From: Pseudarthrobacter oxydans
GTDB taxonomy: Bacteria; Actinomycetota; Actinomycetes; Actinomycetales; Micrococcaceae
Assembly: GCF_034258515.1 (NCBI RefSeq)
Contig: NZ_CP139438.1
Coordinates: 4,030,001 to 4,094,000, forward strand
Length of the DNA stretch: 64,000 bases
Direction: 5' to 3'
Shown here: positions 27,381 through 36,199 of the stretch, piece by piece
How positions within the stretch are numbered: position 1 is the first letter of the stretch
How the letters are laid out: every line of letters begins with the position of its first letter
The notes under the pieces: generated by a model
Seen by the model: only the letters and a program-made list of their open reading frames with translations
Database searches by the model: none
Told to the model about the DNA's origin: nothing
Program-made: the position numbers and the translations under genes

Positions 27381-27446
27381 CCCAACTAGGTAGCGCCAAG
27401 TGTCGTTTTGACCCCTGAAAACGACACTTAGCGCTACCTAGTTGGG
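27381..27446. repeat. Palindromic element family A, copy 2
   Basis: Arms 27381-27409 and 27418-27446 pair over 28 of 29 bases, with an 8-base loop. The left arm carries TAGCGCCA where other arms carry TAGCGCTA. It lies between the divergent helicase and methyltransferase genes and ends 37 bases before the latter's ATG. Confidence 0.9.
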
Positions 27447-27483
27447 CGTTGCCTTGGGCCCGGGGCCGGGGCAGGCTTGAGGC

Positions 27484-28254
27484 ATGAGTGAACACGCGGC
27501 CCACCGGAATGAAGCGCAGCATCCTGCACCGCAGCAGAAGATGCACGACGCCGGCCCCTCCGGCGGCACGTTCGCCGAGGGCGTGGCAGTACACACCGGA
27601 GCCGATGCCGCGACCATCTGGGACGACCGCTACCGCAGCAAACCCCGGCTGTGGAGCGGCAAGCCCAACCCCCAGCTGGTGCGGGAAGCCGGCGGCCTCC
27701 GTCCCGGGAAAGCGCTGGACCTCGGCTGCGGCGAAGGAGCTGATGCCATCTGGCTTGCCCGGCAGGGGTGGACAGTCACCGCCGTCGACGTCTCCGCGGT
27801 GGCCCTGGACCGGGCACGTTCCCATGAAAAGGCCGAGCTGGCCCGCGAAAGCGTCCATGCCGCGGAGGGCGCCATCGGAAGCCGGATCACCTGGCAGCAG
27901 GCTGACCTTGACCAGTGGGATCCCGGGGACTCCTTCGACCTGGTGACATCGCAGTTCCTGCACTCGCAGGAGCTCACCTGGCAGGGCCCGCTCCGCACCG
28001 CCGCGGCGGCAGTCAAGCGCGGCGGCACGCTGCTGGTGGTGGGCCACCACCCGGACAGGCTGCCGCCGTGGGGCGGCGGGCACGACCACAGGGGGATGTT
28101 CTACACCGGTGACGAGCTCGTCCGGGAGCTGGGACTGGACAGCCCCGAATGGCAGCTGGAGGTCCAGACCAGCCGGGAGCGGCCGGTAACGGGGCCTGAC
28201 GGCCAGCACGCAACGATCGCCGACGTCGTCCTGCGGGCCACCCGGTTGCCCTGA
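27484..28254 (+). CDS. Class I SAM-dependent methyltransferase
   Basis: A 256-residue Rossmann-fold methyltransferase. Motif I is ALDLGCGEGADAIWLARQG (about 78-96), motif II TVTAVDVSAVALDRAR, the motif IV region DSFDLVTSQFLH, then a GGTLLVVGHHPD strand. The N-terminal 40 residues are histidine/proline-rich and probably disordered. TPMT/UbiE-like proteins look similar; the acceptor is unknown. CAGGCT lies six bases before the ATG (leaderless type). Confidence 0.85.
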   Translation: MSEHAAHRNEAQHPAPQQKMHDAGPSGGTFAEGVAVHTGADAATIWDDRYRSKPRLWSGKPNPQLVREAGGLRPGKALDLGCGEGADAIWLARQGWTVTAVDVSAVALDRARSHEKAELARESVHAAEGAIGSRITWQQADLDQWDPGDSFDLVTSQFLHSQELTWQGPLRTAAAAVKRGGTLLVVGHHPDRLPPWGGGHDHRGMFYTGDELVRELGLDSPEWQLEVQTSRERPVTGPDGQHATIADVVLRATRLP

Positions 28255-28299
28255 CCCCGCGCCAGGAATCAGGCCTGCCCGGGAGCTCCGTCGAGCGCG

Positions 28300-29700
28300 C
28301 TACGTGCGCGGGCGGCCGGTGACCCGGGGCGCGACGGCGGCCGCGGCTACGGCGAGCACGGCGGCGAGGCCGAAGACCCCGGCGAAGGATTCCGTCGTCG
28401 TCGTAAACGCTGCGAAGACGAGGCCCGTCGCAGCGAGGGCCAGCGCCCCGCCCAGCGAGTCCGCGATGGACATGGCGGAGCTGTTGAAGCCCTCGTTTTC
28501 CTTGCTGGACAGGGCCAGGGTCATGACACTGAGCCGCGGATACAGCAGCCCCATGCCTCCGCCGGCGAAAATCCAGCCGGCAATCGCGACGGCGGCAGGC
28601 CAGTGGAGCGCGGTGGTGGCCAGGGCGAGGATCACCGCCCCGAGGACCATCAGCGCGCCGATGACCGCCGCACGGCGATGGGACAGCCTGGTGCCCAGGC
28701 GGCCCTGCACTGCCGCCGCTCCTGCCCAGGCCAGCGCCCCGCCGGTAAGCGTAAGGCCGGCGAAGGTGGGCGAAAAGGCGTACTGCTCGATCAGCAGGTA
28801 CGGCAGGTAAACCTCGGCCCCGAAGAACGCGGCCGAGGCGAGCCCGCGCACCAGGATCACGCTGGGCAAGCCGCGGCGGGCGGTGAGGGTGCCCCGAGGC
28901 ACCAGCGGGCGGACGGCCAGCAGGGCAATCACGACGGCGGCGGCCGCCAGGAGTGCCGGAGCGGCGGGAACGCCGGGGACCCGGATCTCCCGTGACAGGT
29001 TGAGCCCCAGCACGGCGAACGCCGCCAGGGTTGCCCAGGCCAAACGGCCCAGCGCCCAGGGTGGCGGCGGATGCGACTCCCCGGCCGGTCCGGGAGGGGG
29101 TTCCAGTCCCCGGAGCACAGGCGCGATCATCAGCAGGGCGGGGATGACCAGCCCCACGACGCCCAGGAAAACCCAGTGCCAGCTGAAGACCTGCGCAACG
29201 ATCCCGGCCGCAAAGGGCCCCACCAGGGACGGGACCACCCACGCCGCGGAGAACGCGGCAAAGATCTTGGGGTGCAGGGCGCCGGGATAGATGCGCGCCA
29301 CCAGCACATACAGCGCCACTGTCAGGGCTCCCCCGCCCAGGCCCTGCACCAGGCGGCCTGCAACCAGCACGGGCATGGACACCGCGGTTCCGGCAATCAG
29401 CAGGCCCAGCACAAACAAGGCCGCGGAGGCGTAGAGCGGGGCTGTGGGGCCGCGCCGGTCGGACCAGTTTCCGGCGGCAACCATGCCGATCACCCCTGTT
29501 GCCAGCGGGCCGGCAAACGCGAGCGCGTAGAGTCCTGCGCCGTCGAGTTCGCGGCTGACCAGGGGCATGATGGTGGTGACGGCCAGGGATTCGAACGCCG
29601 CCAGGAACACCAGGGCGCACGTGCCCACGGTCACCCAGAGGTACGGCCCCCGGAGGATGCCCGCGGCGGGACGGGTGGCTGGAACAACGGAATCCTGCAC
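28300..29700 (-). CDS. MFS transporter, drug/proton antiporter type
   Basis: A 466-residue major facilitator with about 14 hydrophobic segments. The loop 2-3 motif reads GNWSDRRGPTAPLY and the antiporter motif C region VAGRLVQGLGGGALTVALYVLVAR is present. The GTG at 29700 begins 14 bases after the stop of the upstream transporter gene; the same frame continues to 29790 but only through that gene, so the shorter start is chosen. Substrate unknown. Confidence 0.8.
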   Translation of the reverse strand: MQDSVVPATRPAAGILRGPYLWVTVGTCALVFLAAFESLAVTTIMPLVSRELDGAGLYALAFAGPLATGVIGMVAAGNWSDRRGPTAPLYASAALFVLGLLIAGTAVSMPVLVAGRLVQGLGGGALTVALYVLVARIYPGALHPKIFAAFSAAWVVPSLVGPFAAGIVAQVFSWHWVFLGVVGLVIPALLMIAPVLRGLEPPPGPAGESHPPPPWALGRLAWATLAAFAVLGLNLSREIRVPGVPAAPALLAAAAVVIALLAVRPLVPRGTLTARRGLPSVILVRGLASAAFFGAEVYLPYLLIEQYAFSPTFAGLTLTGGALAWAGAAAVQGRLGTRLSHRRAAVIGALMVLGAVILALATTALHWPAAVAIAGWIFAGGGMGLLYPRLSVMTLALSSKENEGFNSSAMSIADSLGGALALAATGLVFAAFTTTTESFAGVFGLAAVLAVAAAAVAPRVTGRPRT

Positions 29701-29713
29701 GGCAGCCCGGCCC

Positions 29714-31033
29714 CTAACTGACGAACCGGTTGCGGCCGGCGCGGTATCCGAAGATCCCCGCCAGCAGGCCCACCACCAGGAACAGGACACCCGCGGCGGT
29801 GAAGGACCCTGTGGCCTGGTGCAGCTGGCCCACCATCAGCGTGCCGGTGGAGCCCAGCCCGTAGCCCACGCCCTGCATCATTCCGGACAGGTGTGCGGCG
29901 GTGTGCCCGTCACGGGTCCGCAGCATGATCATGGTCAGCGCCACGGCGGTCAGGCTCCCCTGGCCCAGCCCCAGCAGGCCCGCCCACACCCAGACCAGGT
30001 CCAGGGGGCCGAAGATGCTGAGCGCGAAACCTGCCCCGGTCAGGAGGGCCACGGCGGTGTTGATGGCACGCTGGTCCTTCAACCTGGCGGCAAGTGCGGG
30101 CGCGAACAACGAGCCGAGCATCTGCAGCACGATGGACATCGAGACGATCAGCCCCGCCGTTGCCCCGTCCACACCCCGTTCCCGGAGGATCGGCGCCAGC
30201 CAGGCGAAGACGCTGAAGGACATCATGGCCTGCAGCACCATAAAGATGGTCACCTGCCATGCCACCGGGGAGCGCCACACGTTCACGCCGTCCCGGACGG
30301 CCTGGTGCCGGATGCGCGGCTGGCGGAGGGCCACCGGGAGGAACAACAGAAGGACGACGGCGGCAGGCACCGCCCAGGACCACAGCGCCAGGGTCCACTC
30401 GCCCGTTGCCGTGTAGACCGGGTAGGTGAAGCCGGCCCCCAACGCCGCCGAGGCGCAGATGGCCGTGGTGTAGAGCCCGCCCATCAGGCCCAGCCGGTGC
30501 GGGAAGTCGCGCTTGACCAGCCCGGGCAGCAGCACGTTGCACAGGGCGATGGCCGCCCCGCAGGCCGCTGTCCCGGCCAGGAGCGCGGGCAGGTGGCCGG
30601 CGGCCTGCCCGGTTCCCGGCAGGCCGAGTTCAGCGGGACGCAGCAACAGCCCTGCCGTAAGCACCGCCATGGCACCGAGGAGCACGCGCTCGGCACCAAA
30701 CCGCCTGGCCAGTACGGGGGCCAGGGGTGCGAACACGCCCAGCAGCGTGACGGGCACGGTGGTCAGCACCACCACGGCCCAGCCGGGCAGGGCTGCCTGG
30801 GCCGTTACCTCGGGGAAGACTGCGGAGAAGCTGGAAAAGACTGTCCGCAGGTTCAGTCCAATCAGGACCAGGCACAGCCCCAGGTATACGAGCTGCCGGC
30901 GGCTGCCAACCTGGGTGGGCCCGGGCGCGGGCGTCTCGTCAACCTCTGCGTCCACCAGCGTCCCTGACTGCCCCTTCACCGCAGGGTCAATTGCCCGGCG
31001 GTTCCTTGCCTCGGCGTTGGTCGCTTCCCTCAT
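29714..31033 (-). CDS. MFS transporter, CynX/NimT family
   Basis: A membrane transporter of about 439 residues with 12 predicted helices. The first helix region has the CynX-type LIGLNLRTVFSSFSAVFPEV, and later PVTLLGVFAPLAPVLARRFG and GLSGMMQGVGYGLGSTGTLMVG-like segments (the latter around 385-405). NimT/CynX proteins move nitroimidazoles, cyanate or related anions; the substrate here is open. The ATG at 31033 is preceded by AAGAAT and six bases, a leaderless pattern; an ATG at 31075 would extend it by 14 residues without a ribosome site. Confidence 0.8.
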   Translation of the reverse strand: MREATNAEARNRRAIDPAVKGQSGTLVDAEVDETPAPGPTQVGSRRQLVYLGLCLVLIGLNLRTVFSSFSAVFPEVTAQAALPGWAVVVLTTVPVTLLGVFAPLAPVLARRFGAERVLLGAMAVLTAGLLLRPAELGLPGTGQAAGHLPALLAGTAACGAAIALCNVLLPGLVKRDFPHRLGLMGGLYTTAICASAALGAGFTYPVYTATGEWTLALWSWAVPAAVVLLLFLPVALRQPRIRHQAVRDGVNVWRSPVAWQVTIFMVLQAMMSFSVFAWLAPILRERGVDGATAGLIVSMSIVLQMLGSLFAPALAARLKDQRAINTAVALLTGAGFALSIFGPLDLVWVWAGLLGLGQGSLTAVALTMIMLRTRDGHTAAHLSGMMQGVGYGLGSTGTLMVGQLHQATGSFTAAGVLFLVVGLLAGIFGYRAGRNRFVS

Positions 31034-31176
31034 CCGCCCATTCTTGCAGGATGGGTTGGCTGCCTGGTTATCCACATATGGACCGCGGCACCTTCCGGCG
31101 GTTCCGCCCCGGCCCCTACGTTGGAACCCGCAGCAGCCGCAGGTTGCTCAGTGATCACGCAAACGACAGGAGGGTG

Positions 31177-31593
31177 ATGGGCATTCAGCCACCGAACGAG
31201 CCACGTGGGCACGGGCTGTCGCAGGCTGGGGAAACCCCGGCTGAGAGTAGGGCGCCCCAAGTCCACGGCAACGTCCGCAAAGCAAACGCCAGCCTGATAT
31301 TGGCCGGCCTTGCCCTTGCCAGCATGACCATTACGGCGCCGCTGGCCATGTTTGCCATGCTTGCCACGTATCCGTCCAACGGCCCCTCAGAGACGCCCTG
31401 GCTGGTGCCTCTAGTCTTCTTCAGCCTGCCCCTCCTCTTTTCGCTGCCGTCCCTGGCACTGTCCGTCCCCATCGTGTACGGCCAACCGCAGTCATCGCCC
31501 GGGCGGCGGCGGGCTGCTGGTGCACTGTGCATCGGCGGCTTAGTGGTTGCCTTGGCCGCCGGGCCTGCGCTGGACCAGTTGGGGAAACTGTGA
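31177..31593 (+). CDS. Small membrane protein of unknown function
   Basis: About 138 residues. A hydrophilic N-terminus of about 38 residues (PPNEPRGHGLSQAGETP) is followed by three hydrophobic helices (about 42-66, 75-98, 113-132). No recognised family. AGGAGG lies just before the adjoining GTG-ATG, of which I take the ATG. It is upstream of trmB but separated from it by that gene's own leaderless promoter. Confidence 0.6.
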   Translation: MGIQPPNEPRGHGLSQAGETPAESRAPQVHGNVRKANASLILAGLALASMTITAPLAMFAMLATYPSNGPSETPWLVPLVFFSLPLLFSLPSLALSVPIVYGQPQSSPGRRRAAGALCIGGLVVALAAGPALDQLGKL

Positions 31594-31629
31594 GCAGCGC
31601 ATTGGCCGTGCGCCGCTATTCTGGAAGTG

Positions 31630-32553
31630 ATGAGCGAATCCCCAGAAAACCCCCAGCAGCCGCATGTCCCGAGGCCCGTCACGCCGGGGACGCAGGCTTC
31701 CTTCGGCACGTACGGCGGCCGGCCGGTCAGCTTCGTCCGCCGCGGCACGCGCCTGCAGGGCCGCCGGCAGGCAGCCTGGGAGGAGCATGCGGAACGGTGG
31801 GCAGTGGACGTCCCCCGCCACATTGCAAACACCTCGGTCCACCCCGACTACACGTTCGACGCCGAAGCCGAGTTCGGCCGCAAGGCTCCCCTCATAGTGG
31901 AGATCGGCTCGGGCCTGGGCGACGCCGTGTGCCACGCCGCCGAGCAGAACCCGGACACCGACTTCCTGGCAGTCGAGGTCTACACCCCGGGCCTGGCCAA
32001 CACCATCATCAAGATCAACAGCCGCGGCCTCAGCAATGTCCGGGTGGTGGAGGCCAACGCCCCCGAGGTCCTGGCCACGATGCTCCCGGCGGGCTCCGTC
32101 AGCGAACTCTGGGTCTTTTTTCCCGATCCGTGGCACAAGTCCCGGCACCACAAGCGCCGCCTCATCCAACCGGAGTTTGCGGACCTCGCGGCCCGTGCCC
32201 TGAAGCCGGGCGGCCTGTGGCGGATCGCCACCGACTGGTCCAACTACGCCGTCCACGTCCGGGATGTCCTGGCAAGTTCCAAGGACTTTGAAAACCTGCA
32301 CACCGGCGAGCGCCGCGGGCCCGAAAGCCCCCTCACGCAGGTGTGGCAGTCGGGCGTCGAGTCCGTCGTTGGCGGAGCACCGGTCCGGGAGGGCCGCGCC
32401 CCCGTCAGCACCGAGCACACCGGACCCAACGAAGGAATCGACGAAACCGGAGGCTGGGCGCCCCGGTTCGAAGGAAGGATCCGGACCAGCTTCGAGGCCA
32501 AGGCCCACGAGGCCGGGCGTCTGATCTTCGATCTCTGCTACCGCCGGCTGTAG
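31630..32553 (+). CDS. trmB: tRNA (guanine-N7)-methyltransferase TrmB
   Basis: TrmB methylates G46 in the variable loop of many tRNAs. The 307-residue protein has an N-terminal extension (about 60 residues, with FGTYGGRPVSFVRRGTRLQ), motif I LIVEIGSGLGDAV, LAVEVYTPGLAN, the catalytic/tRNA-binding FPDPWHKSRHHKRRLIQPEF (about 163-182), and RIATDWSNYA. A C-terminal segment includes RFEGRIRTSFEAKA, the family's T-x-[FY]-E-x-[KR] motif. TATTCT (31617-31622) lies seven bases before the ATG at 31630; a GTG one codon earlier is the alternative. Confidence 0.92.
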   Translation: MSESPENPQQPHVPRPVTPGTQASFGTYGGRPVSFVRRGTRLQGRRQAAWEEHAERWAVDVPRHIANTSVHPDYTFDAEAEFGRKAPLIVEIGSGLGDAVCHAAEQNPDTDFLAVEVYTPGLANTIIKINSRGLSNVRVVEANAPEVLATMLPAGSVSELWVFFPDPWHKSRHHKRRLIQPEFADLAARALKPGGLWRIATDWSNYAVHVRDVLASSKDFENLHTGERRGPESPLTQVWQSGVESVVGGAPVREGRAPVSTEHTGPNEGIDETGGWAPRFEGRIRTSFEAKAHEAGRLIFDLCYRRL

Positions 32554-32696
32554 GACCTTCCTGCAGCCGCCGCAGCCGGCGTCAGGCCACGCTGCTGCCG
32601 CCACTCCCGCCGGCCGCCAGGGCCCGGCCACTGTTCCGCACCGCCTTCGCGTGGCACGATTGCCCTGTGTGCAGGGGGCGCACGCCAGCTCAGCGG

Positions 32697-33545
32697 ATGC
32701 ACAAAGGAACAGCCATCAAAAAGGAAATGAAGCAGGCCGTCGACGCGGCGGAGAACGTGACCAACTCCCGGACGCTGGAACTGCTGGCGAGGGCAGGGTT
32801 CGCGGCGAGCGGCATCCTGCACCTGCTGGTCGGCGCAATCGCCATCCGGTTGGCGTTTGGAGGTACGGGGAACGCTGATTTCAGCGGCGCGGTGGCCGAG
32901 CTCGCCACCCAGCCCGCGGGACCATTCCTCCTGTGGGCAAGCTTCGCGGCCTGCGCGGGGCTGGCACTGTGGCAGGTCAGCGATGCGATCTTTGACTACA
33001 ACCGCCTGCCCACCAAGGAAAAAGCCGGAAAGAAGGCCAAGGCGGGCGCCCAGGCGCTCGTCTTCACCGGACTCGCGTTGACGCTCATGTCCTTCGCCCT
33101 GGGAACAGGGTCCGGCGCGGACAACCAAAAGTCCGCCACCGACCTCACCCTCACCCTGATGAAGGCTCCCGGCGGTGTGGCCCTGCTGGTCCTGCTGGGC
33201 GCCGCCATCGCCGTCACCGGAGTCATCTACGGCATCCGCGGCCTCAGGAAATCCTTCGAAAAGCACCTGGTCATGCCGGCTGCCCCGCCAGCCCGGACTG
33301 CCGTTACGGTGCTTGGCGTCGCGGGGTACGTGGCCAAGGGCACGGTGCTGCTGCTGACGGGACTGCTGATCGCAGTCGCCACCATCCAGGCCCATCCGGA
33401 GGACTCCACAGGGCTCGACGGCGGGCTCCGCGCCCTCCGTGACCAGCCCTTCGGCGTCTACCTCCTGGCCGCGGTGGGGGCAGGCCTGATCTGTTACGGC
33501 GTGTTCATGATGGTGCGCGCCAAGCTGGGCAAATTGAACCACTAG
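32697..33545 (+). CDS. DUF1206 membrane protein
   Basis: About 282 residues with six transmembrane helices arranged as three DUF1206 repeats. Each repeat has an LARAGFAASGILHLLVGAIA-like first helix and an ALWQVSDAIFDYN / VIYGIRGLRKSFEKH loop; the third begins VLGVAGYVAKGTVLLLTG. Function unknown. An in-frame GTG at 32667 follows CACGAT by six bases and could be a leaderless start, adding ten residues; an ATG at 32727 is a third option. It is convergent with the anti-sigma gene. Confidence 0.8.
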   Translation: MHKGTAIKKEMKQAVDAAENVTNSRTLELLARAGFAASGILHLLVGAIAIRLAFGGTGNADFSGAVAELATQPAGPFLLWASFAACAGLALWQVSDAIFDYNRLPTKEKAGKKAKAGAQALVFTGLALTLMSFALGTGSGADNQKSATDLTLTLMKAPGGVALLVLLGAAIAVTGVIYGIRGLRKSFEKHLVMPAAPPARTAVTVLGVAGYVAKGTVLLLTGLLIAVATIQAHPEDSTGLDGGLRALRDQPFGVYLLAAVGAGLICYGVFMMVRAKLGKLNH

Positions 33546-33611
33546 CCTGTTTTGGCGGTTCCACGGGGCTGGCGCTACCCCAAGGGTGGTGCTTCCCCAC
33601 GGGCCGGCACC

Positions 33612-34274
33612 TCAGGGCACGGTGATCACGGCCACGGCGCGTTCGGTGGCATCGCGCAGTTCAACGCTTGAGATGCTCCCCAGCTGAAGCGGCGTGGCCC
33701 CGGTGACCTTGACCCTGCCGCTGGGAGTCGCCGTCCAGGCGCACGCCCGGTCCTCACCGCCATCACGGTCCCGTACCCACAGGGACAGCGTCCCCTCGGC
33801 CGGGAGGCTGCTGCCGTTCACGGCAAGCTCGGTTCCCCAGGTCTTCCGGGCGAGGTCGACCCTGAACTGGAGGCCGCCGCCGGACTGTACCGAGTAGGTG
33901 GCGTCCGGCTGCGGGGGCCGGACCAGGAGGGGACCGCCCGCCAGGCCCAGGGCAAGGCAGGCGGCGGCTGCGGCGGCTGCCAGCGCCGTCCACCGCCGTC
34001 GTAATGTCCGACGGCGGTGCGCCAGTTTGCGCAGCAGCGGCGCCGGATCGGGGGACGGCACCGGATCCGGCAGCCTCCCGGGCACAGCCGTGAGCGCCAC
34101 TGCGTCCGGCACGGGGAGGGCGTCGAGCAGCACGGGAATCTTCTCCAGGCCGGCAAGTTCGTCGCGGCACTTCCCGCACTCCTGCAGGTGGGCCTCGAAC
34201 GTTTCGAGGTCCTTGGCGTCGAGGCCGCCCAGGAGGTAAGCGCCCAGCAGCTGGTGCGGTTCCGCGGTGTTCAC
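33612..34274 (-). CDS. Anti-sigma factor with zinc-binding (HxxxCxxC) domain
   Basis: A 220-residue membrane anti-sigma factor of the RskA/RslA type. The N-terminal zinc motif is H29-x3-C33-x2-C36 (EAHLQECGKCRDEL). A basic stretch RRRTLRRRW precedes one transmembrane helix (about 93-118), and the outer C-terminal domain resembles RskA_C (GTLSLWVRDRDGG). It should hold the ECF sigma factor encoded upstream until a signal, probably redox or envelope stress, releases it. The start overlaps the sigma gene's stop by four bases (ATGA). Confidence 0.9.
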   Translation of the reverse strand: MNTAEPHQLLGAYLLGGLDAKDLETFEAHLQECGKCRDELAGLEKIPVLLDALPVPDAVALTAVPGRLPDPVPSPDPAPLLRKLAHRRRTLRRRWTALAAAAAAACLALGLAGGPLLVRPPQPDATYSVQSGGGLQFRVDLARKTWGTELAVNGSSLPAEGTLSLWVRDRDGGEDRACAWTATPSGRVKVTGATPLQLGSISSVELRDATERAVAVITVP

Positions 34275-34771
34275 CGTTCCACGCCCATCTCGTCCAGGAT
34301 GGTGCGCAGCGCCCGCACGGCGTAATAGGCGCGGGACTTGACCGTTCCGCTGGGGATGTTGAGCTGGACCGCGGCCTCGTTCACGGTGAAGCGCCGGTAG
34401 TGCAGGGCCACCAGGACGTCCCGGTGTTCCTTGCTCAGCCGGACCAGGGCCTCCTCGACCAGCACGCGGTTGAGGAGCTCGTCCACTCTTTCCATGACGA
34501 CGGCGGGCTCGGTAACGTCGCCTTCCAGCATCTCGGCGGGGCGGCGCTGCGCCCTGCGGTAGTTGTCGATAATGATGTTCCGGGCCGTCCGGTACAGGTA
34601 GCTGCGGAGGCTCCCGGTGATTTCAGGCGTTTGCTGCCAGACGCGCAACACGGTTTCCTGGACCACGTCCTCCGCGAGCTGCGGGTCGCGGGAAATGCCC
34701 AGCACAAAGCGGCGCAGGGCAGCGCCGTGGTCGCGGTAGATGGACTTCACCACGTCCTCGTCAAGCGGCAT
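34271..34771 (-). CDS. ECF sigma factor (SigK/SigL-like)
   Basis: A 166-residue extracytoplasmic-function sigma factor. Region 2 covers about 8-80 (DPQLAEDVVQETVLRVWQ, SYLYRTARNIIIDNYRR) and region 4 about 105-160 (LSKEHRDVLVALHYRRFTVNEAA, IPSGTVKSRAYYAVRAL). The ATG at 34771 has AGGAGG seven bases upstream. An earlier in-frame ATG at 34828 is rejected because it lies within the promoter. It precedes and overlaps its anti-sigma gene. A TGAACC-N16-CGTC promoter lies upstream, matching the one before the divergent lipoprotein, so autoregulation is likely. Confidence 0.9.
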   Translation of the reverse strand: MPLDEDVVKSIYRDHGAALRRFVLGISRDPQLAEDVVQETVLRVWQQTPEITGSLRSYLYRTARNIIIDNYRRAQRRPAEMLEGDVTEPAVVMERVDELLNRVLVEEALVRLSKEHRDVLVALHYRRFTVNEAAVQLNIPSGTVKSRAYYAVRALRTILDEMGVER

Positions 34772-34820
34772 GCCGTCCCTCCTGCCGGGTTCTTCGCACA
34801 GTTCTTTATACGCCCGTAAA

Positions 34821-34846
34821 GACGCCATGGGACGGCGGAAGGTTCA
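34821..34846 (-). promoter_or_regulatory. ECF-type promoter of the sigma/anti-sigma operon
   Basis: Reading leftward: TGAACC (34846-34841), a 16-base spacer, CGTC (34824-34821). This is close to the TGAACC...CGT consensus I recall for mycobacterial SigL. It is the mirror of the promoter at 34861-34886. Confidence 0.7.
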
Positions 34847-34860
34847 ATGCGCAGGCGGGG

Positions 34861-34886
34861 TGAACCAAAGCCCGTCCCGGTGCGTC
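34861..34886 (+). promoter_or_regulatory. ECF-type promoter of the lipoprotein gene
   Basis: TGAACC (34861-34866), a 16-base spacer, CGTC (34883-34886). The sequence and spacing are identical to the divergent promoter of the sigma operon. The leader is about 45 bases, with AAGGAG before the ATG at 34939. Confidence 0.7.
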
Positions 34887-34938
34887 GTAGGGGTTAGCGT
34901 CCGGTGATCCGACGCCGGGCCCAGCCAAGGAGCAAACC

Positions 34939-35466
34939 ATGAAACACACCTTAGCCGCAGGCCTCGCCGCGCTGGCCCTTTCCGCTGCGCTGGCTGCCTG
35001 CGGCGGCAGCACCGGCACAGCACCGGCCACCACCAGTCCGGCGGCCAGTCCCGCGGCCACTGCGGGATCACCCGCAGCCACTGCAACCGCCAGCACCGCC
35101 GCCGACCTCAAGACGGCCTCTACAACCGCCGGGACCATCGTTGTGGACGCCAAGGGCATGAGCGTCTACTTCTTCACGAAGGATTCAAAGGATTCCGGCA
35201 CCAGCGCCTGCACGGACGCCTGCCTTGCAGCGTGGCCGCCGGTCACCACCACCTCGGAACGGCCGTCCGCGGACGGCGTCAGCGGGACGCTGGGCACCAT
35301 CGCGACGCCGGACGGGAAGAAGCAGGTAACCCTGGAGGGACTGCCGCTGTACTACTTCGCCAAGGACGCCAAGCCCGGCGACATCCTGGGCCAGGGCGTC
35401 AACAATGTCTGGTATCTGGCCAGCCCGTCAGGCGCCATGATCAAGGCAGGTGGTGCAGCGTATTGA
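34939..35466 (+). CDS. Lipoprotein with two COG4315-type secreted repeats
   Basis: A 175-residue lipoprotein. The signal ends in the lipobox LAAC (cysteine 20), followed by a Thr/Ala/Ser/Pro linker (about 25-55). Two copies of the Lipoprotein_15 repeat follow: GMSVYFFTKDSKDSGTSAC...CLAAWPP and GLPLYYFAKDAKPGDILGQ...VWYLASP. The function of the family is unknown; two cysteines (SACTDAC) could form a disulfide or bind a ligand. Its promoter matches that of the divergent ECF sigma operon, so it is the most likely regulon member. Confidence 0.85.
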   Translation: MKHTLAAGLAALALSAALAACGGSTGTAPATTSPAASPAATAGSPAATATASTAADLKTASTTAGTIVVDAKGMSVYFFTKDSKDSGTSACTDACLAAWPPVTTTSERPSADGVSGTLGTIATPDGKKQVTLEGLPLYYFAKDAKPGDILGQGVNNVWYLASPSGAMIKAGGAAY

Positions 35467-35476
35467 GAGCCGTGCT

Positions 35477-36199
35477 TTAGGGCACCGGGACGGTGGGCAG
35501 TGTCCGGGGCAGCGGGATGTCCGACGGCCCGGGGACGGGGACCGGCGGACGGCTGAGGCCGTCCGCGAGGTCCTCCGGAACGGCGGTGGGCAGCGTGCCG
35601 GCTGCCGGGACGTCGGCGGGCTTGCCCGGCACGGCCTGGCCGGGAGCGGTTGCCGGGGCTGTGGGCTCTTCGGAAGGCACAGCCGGGACTCCGCCGGCCG
35701 GCACGGAATCCGGGGCGGGGGCTGGTACGGCCGGGGCTGTTGCCGGGCCTTCTGGATTCGCCGGGAGGGGCGCAGCGGGTTCCTCGGCCCGGTTGCCGGC
35801 AGGTGCTCCCCCGGAACCGGTCACGAATGACGTGATGCTGTGGCCCAAGTGGGTAAAAGACTCGCGGATCCCCTGGTCCGACGCCGCGGCAACAGCGCCG
35901 CCGGCACTCAGCGAAACTGCCACGGACAGCGCGGTGAGCGCGAGGCGCCGCTTGGCCCTGCGGCGCGCCGCCAGCTCATCCGCACGAGGGACATCCTCCA
36001 CGGTTGCGGTCTGGTGAAGGGCCGCTGCCCCGGCCGGCGCCATCAGCGCAGCGACCGCGGCGGAGGGCTCGGGCGCGGCGTCAGCGAGCTCACGGAGCTC
36101 CAGCAGCGCGGGGCGGAGCCGGGCGTCGTCGTCCATGCCTGCCTCCAGGAGCAGCTGGTTTACGAACGCGTCGCTGCGGGATGCTGCGGTGTCACTCAT
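35477..36199 (-). CDS. Putative membrane partner of the second ECF sigma factor
   Basis: A 240-residue protein with no clear family. The acidic N-terminal cytoplasmic part (1-75, FVNQLLLEAGMDDDARLRPALLELREL) precedes a basic AARRRAKRR patch and one transmembrane helix (about 84-105), then a proline/alanine-rich outer tail of 130 residues (PAVPAPAPDSVPAGG). It overlaps the sigma gene by eight bases. Gene order and topology suggest an anti-sigma factor without a zinc motif, which is an inference. The start ATG is at 36199. Confidence 0.65.
   Translation of the reverse strand: MSDTAASRSDAFVNQLLLEAGMDDDARLRPALLELRELADAAPEPSAAVAALMAPAGAAALHQTATVEDVPRADELAARRRAKRRLALTALSVAVSLSAGGAVAAASDQGIRESFTHLGHSITSFVTGSGGAPAGNRAEEPAAPLPANPEGPATAPAVPAPAPDSVPAGGVPAVPSEEPTAPATAPGQAVPGKPADVPAAGTLPTAVPEDLADGLSRPPVPVPGPSDIPLPRTLPTVPVP

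Noticed and set aside
34271..34828. ATG at 34828 as start of the ECF sigma gene
   Set aside because: It lies inside the TGAACC-N16-CGTC promoter; the ATG at 34771 has AGGAGG at the right distance.
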